From assembly GCA_018062725.1 (NCBI GenBank), contig JAGORP010000042.1:1-15663 (forward strand): a stretch of 15,663 nt of DNA, in the 5' to 3' direction. How positions within the stretch are numbered: position 1 is the stretch's first letter; the number at the start of each line of letters is the position of its first letter. Origin of the DNA: Flavobacterium sp. (GTDB lineage: Bacteria; Bacteroidota; Bacteroidia; Flavobacteriales; Flavobacteriaceae). Below are positions 14,205-15,663 of the stretch, one piece after another. The notes beneath the pieces were generated by a model. That model was not told the DNA's origin. It saw nothing but the letters and a program-made list of their open reading frames with translations, and ran no database searches. Both the position numbers and the translations under genes were made by a program.

Positions 14205-14230
14205 TGTTGCGCTAACGACCGCTAACGATG
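14200..14230 (+). repeat. Degenerate REP-like remnant
   Basis: ATGCAATGTTGCGCTAACG (14200-14218) matches the element at 14662-14680 in 17 of 19 bases. GCTAACG is repeated at 14221-14227. The 5' stem half is lost. Confidence 0.55.
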
Positions 14231-14269
14231 CGTACATCAGTGAAATTGGGGTTTCTTTTCTGTCTATGT

Positions 14270-14316
14270 GGGCAGGGATTGCAAACGAGGCTTTAGCCGA
14301 ACTGACGAAGTAAATC
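14270..14316 (+). repeat. REP-like element with long loop insert, copy 1
   Basis: GGGCA flank, GGGATT-GCA, then a 28-base insert containing the small palindrome GGCTTTAGCC and ACTGACGAAG, then AAATC. Positions 14272-14316 match the reverse complement of 14524-14568 in 43 of 45 bases. Confidence 0.8.
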
Positions 14317-14495
14317 TTCACTGTCGGGGTTTGTTGCTTGAGGTGTTGTTCGGCTTTGTTCGGCTTATACTCGGCTTTAATACGGCTTTGATACGGAGTA
14401 TAGTCAAAGGAGCTATTAATTTAAAGGAAATAGGGATGAGGTAAAGGGATAATGAATTTTACTTGATTGTGTGTTTAGTTCTTTTCTGTTTTTCT
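14317..14495. other. Non-coding stretch with about five 11-bp CGGCTTT repeats
   Basis: CGG recurs at 14351, 14361, 14372, 14383 and 14394. Units such as CGGCTTTAATA and CGGCTTTGATA are about 11 bases, close to one helical turn. The rest (14405-14495) is AT-rich with no ORF or hairpin that I can see. Confidence 0.6.
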
Positions 14496-14568
14496 GGGCA
14501 CGGATTGCAAATCCGATCGCGCGGATTTACTTCGTCAGTTCGGCTAAAGCCTCGTGTGCAATCCGTGC
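14496..14568. repeat. Head-to-head pair of REP-like elements, one with the loop insert
   Basis: The rightward unit GGGCACGGATTGCAAATCCG (14496-14515) meets a leftward unit (14568 down to 14516) at CGATCGCGCGG. The leftward unit reads GCACGGATTGCA, a 28-base insert, then AAATCCGCGCGAT. The insert is that of copy 1 at 14284-14311. Confidence 0.85.
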
Positions 14569-14604
14569 GATCTTATTTTAAAGCCTCTGCAAGATAAAAA
14601 ATAA

Positions 14605-14633
14605 AAAACCACAACGTTTTATGTTGTGGTTTT
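14605..14633. terminator. Bidirectional terminator-like hairpin
   Basis: AAAACCACAAC (14605-14615) pairs perfectly with GTTGTGGTTTT (14623-14633) around a 7-base loop, with A-run and T-run flanks. It could end leftward transcription coming from the RAYT gene before it reaches rnpA. Confidence 0.75.
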
Positions 14634-14652
14634 AATTGTTTTTTGTTTTTGT

Positions 14653-14699
14653 GGGCACAGAATGCAATTCTGCGCTAACGTTATATCTGCGCGATCGGG
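14653..14699 (+). repeat. REP-like element, AGAAT variant
   Basis: GGGCAC, stem AGAAT-GCA-ATTCT, then GCGCTAACGTTATATCTG and the shared tail CGCGATCGGG. Against GGATT-GCA-AATCC the stem differs by paired changes while flank, loop and tail are constant. Confidence 0.85.
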
Positions 14700-14803
14700 A
14701 ATTTAGGTGTCATTGTTAATTCACCTGTAATTAATATTGATTTCTCACCAAACTAAACCTTAATTAAATCTTTTCCTAAACCTTCAAATTTTGTAATTTT
14801 CAT
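14681..14803 (-). pseudogene. Remnant of a small gene, interrupted by a stop and cut by a REP-like element
   Basis: From an ATG at 14803 the frame reads MKITKFEGLGKDLIKV, a TAG at 14755-14753, and then continues in the same frame with FGEKSILITGELTMTPKF before running into the repeat at 14699. The protein-like pattern on both sides of the stop (charged turn, then KSILITGE) suggests a decayed coding gene rather than chance. The shape loosely recalls Imm74-type immunity proteins (a xSIxIxGE core), but this is memory only and far too short to assign. The missing 3' part appears replaced by the repeat. Confidence 0.4.
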
Positions 14804-14861
14804 AACTTATTTTTTAAATATTATTGTTTCATTCTTTGTTTTAGGATCAATTATTATTATC

Positions 14862-14891
14862 CCCGATCGCGCGGATTTGCAATCCGTGCCC
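14862..14891 (-). repeat. REP-like element just downstream of the RAYT gene
   Basis: On the minus strand GGGCACGGATTGCAAATCCG, then CGCGATCGGG: the simplest, complete form of the family. It lies 14 bases after the RAYT stop codon and in the same orientation as the gene. Confidence 0.9.
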
Positions 14892-14905
14892 AACACTATT
14901 GGTCT

Positions 14906-15460
14906 CTAAAACAGATCTAACAAAACGACTTCCAATTCATTTTCTAAACCTGCATAATTTCTAGCAGAGCTAAAATAATAATCTTCAGGCAAAGCGACTG
15001 TTTTGTCTTTTACTGGATTAAAATGAATATAATCTATTTTTTGCTTTATAAATTTATTGCTAAAAATATGTTCAGCGTGATAGCCATTTTGCCACACTTT
15101 GAATTGTTGTTCTTTTTTTAAATGTTCACAGGACTTTTTGAAGTAAGCTAACATCCACTCACGTCTGCTTTCAGGTTCTTCAAGAATTGTTTGAATAATT
15201 TTCTTGGAAGTAAATTTTTTAAAATCACGAAGTACATCGCTAAGAATAAAACCATTTGTGGCTTTACAAAGCATGTGTATATGACTTGTCATAACACAAT
15301 AGGCATAGATTTCAAGTCCTTTGTTTTGTTGGCAGTATTGCAATGCGCTAATGATGTTTTGTTTTTGATTTACTCTTGTAAAAACATCAATCCAACCTAC
15401 GGTTGTAATGGTAATAAAATAACAGTCTTCTGTTGTAGTGGCTTTGTATTTTGTTGACAT
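14906..15460 (-). CDS. REP-associated tyrosine transposase (RAYT, Y1_Tnp)
   Basis: The 184-residue protein is a stand-alone Y1/HUH single-strand DNA nuclease. Motifs in order: YFITITTVGWIDVF at 14-27; the metal-binding HUH pair SHIHML at 59-64 (H60, H62); the middle helix region SDVLRDFKKFTSKKII (74-89); FKVWQNGYHAEHI (120-132); and the catalytic tyrosine Y144 within IDYIHFNPV (142-150). RAYTs are domesticated relatives of IS200/IS605 transposases that bind and cut REP palindromes and are thought to spread them. The reading frame is full length and all catalytic residues are present. REP-like units lie on both sides (14862-14891 and 15532 onward), as expected. A TAGTTTTG -7 box at 15483-15476 would give a leader of about 10 bases. 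Confidence 0.94.
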   Translation of the reverse strand: MSTKYKATTTEDCYFITITTVGWIDVFTRVNQKQNIISALQYCQQNKGLEIYAYCVMTSHIHMLCKATNGFILSDVLRDFKKFTSKKIIQTILEEPESRREWMLAYFKKSCEHLKKEQQFKVWQNGYHAEHIFSNKFIKQKIDYIHFNPVKDKTVALPEDYYFSSARNYAGLENELEVVLLDLF

Positions 15461-15488
15461 GGCTTGTATTTTTTACAAAACTAAAAAA

Positions 15489-15506
15489 CACAATTAAAAA
15501 ATTGTG
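15489..15506. terminator. Small hairpin upstream of the RAYT gene
   Basis: CACAATT (15489-15495) pairs with AATTGTG (15500-15506) around four A. On the minus strand it is followed by six T, so it could stop leftward read-through into the RAYT gene; on the plus strand by CTTTT. Confidence 0.6.
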
Positions 15507-15531
15507 CTTTTAGTTCTTTTTCTCTCTTTGT

Positions 15532-15614
15532 CGGCACAGAATGCAATTCTGCGCTAACGTGACACAGAATGCAATTCTACGCTAACATTATATCTGCGCG
15601 ATCGGGCACGGATT
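15532..15614 (+). repeat. Tandem REP-like array upstream of the RAYT gene
   Basis: Unit one, CGGCACAGAATGCAATTCTG, with GCGCTAACG, spans 15532-15559. Unit two, GACACAGAATGCAATTCTAC, with GCTAACATTATATCTG and CGCGATCGGG, ends at 15606. A third begins GGGCACGGATT at 15604, sharing its GGG with the tail of unit two, and continues with CCACTCGAACGTGG, a different loop hairpin, towards the window end. Confidence 0.85.
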
Positions 15615-15663
15615 CCACTCGAACGTGGCGACTGCCTAAGGAAACCTGCACAATCTTCTTATG

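Noticed and set aside
14169..14321. Extended N-terminus of rnpA beginning at 14321
   Set aside because: The extra 51 residues are translated repeat DNA (including the ACTGACGAAG insert), match nothing in RnpA, and lie upstream of the promoter at 14174-14204.
14270..15614. CRISPR array
   Set aside because: The repeats are palindromic, lie in both orientations, vary in spacing and lack uniform spacers; no cas gene is present.

Overview
The window looks like a chromosome segment of a member of the Flavobacteriaceae (Bacteroidota), probably Flavobacterium or a close relative. The signs are an AT-rich composition, starts without clear Shine-Dalgarno sequences, several promoters of the Bacteroidota TTG / TAnnTTTG type, a LeuRS of the Bacteroidota form, the order ftsX - DUF3098 - uppP - truB, and intergenic DNA full of short palindromic repeats. 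No rRNA, tRNA, CRISPR array or prophage is visible.

Layout. Positions 1-171 hold the 3' end of an unrecognised gene. A leftward cluster follows (764-175, 1458-754, 2274-1465, 2629-2393, 3566-2691): ftsX, a DUF3098 membrane protein, uppP, truB and a frameshifted exported protein. FtsX and UppP serve division and cell-wall lipid recycling, and TruB modifies tRNA. leuS is divergent (3735-6569) and is followed by a long hairpin terminator. Next comes a membrane zinc peptidase (6811-7509) convergent with an HxlR regulator (7918-7568), which is divergent from an NmrA-type NAD(P)-binding protein (8001-8891). A small GIY-YIG nuclease gene (9334-9014) sits exactly between two perfect 26-bp inverted repeats. 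An Lrp/AsnC regulator (9877-9407) lies downstream of a saccharopine dehydrogenase-type gene (11435-10083), suggesting a lysine-related unit. DUF423 (11553-11939) and pckA (12009-13634) point right, and rnpA (14168-13794) points left.

The last 1.5 kb (about 14170-15663) is different: a RAYT (REP-associated, Y1/HUH) transposase gene in a field of REP-like palindromes. The palindromes share a GGGCAC flank, a short stem with GCA loop, and a CGCGATCGGG tail, and their stems show compensatory changes. A decayed small ORF is stranded between two of them, and one degenerate repeat overlaps the rnpA promoter.

The most interesting theme is that two unrelated single-domain DNA nucleases (GIY-YIG and HUH/RAYT), each next to its own palindrome family, occur within 6 kb, alongside at least three other families of intergenic inverted repeats (TTAGA octamers; GTCATTGC...GCAATCT; GATG hairpin). 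RAYT/REP is an established association; the GIY-YIG/palindrome pair may be a parallel, less described one. Everything here is read by eye; no database or folding program was run.
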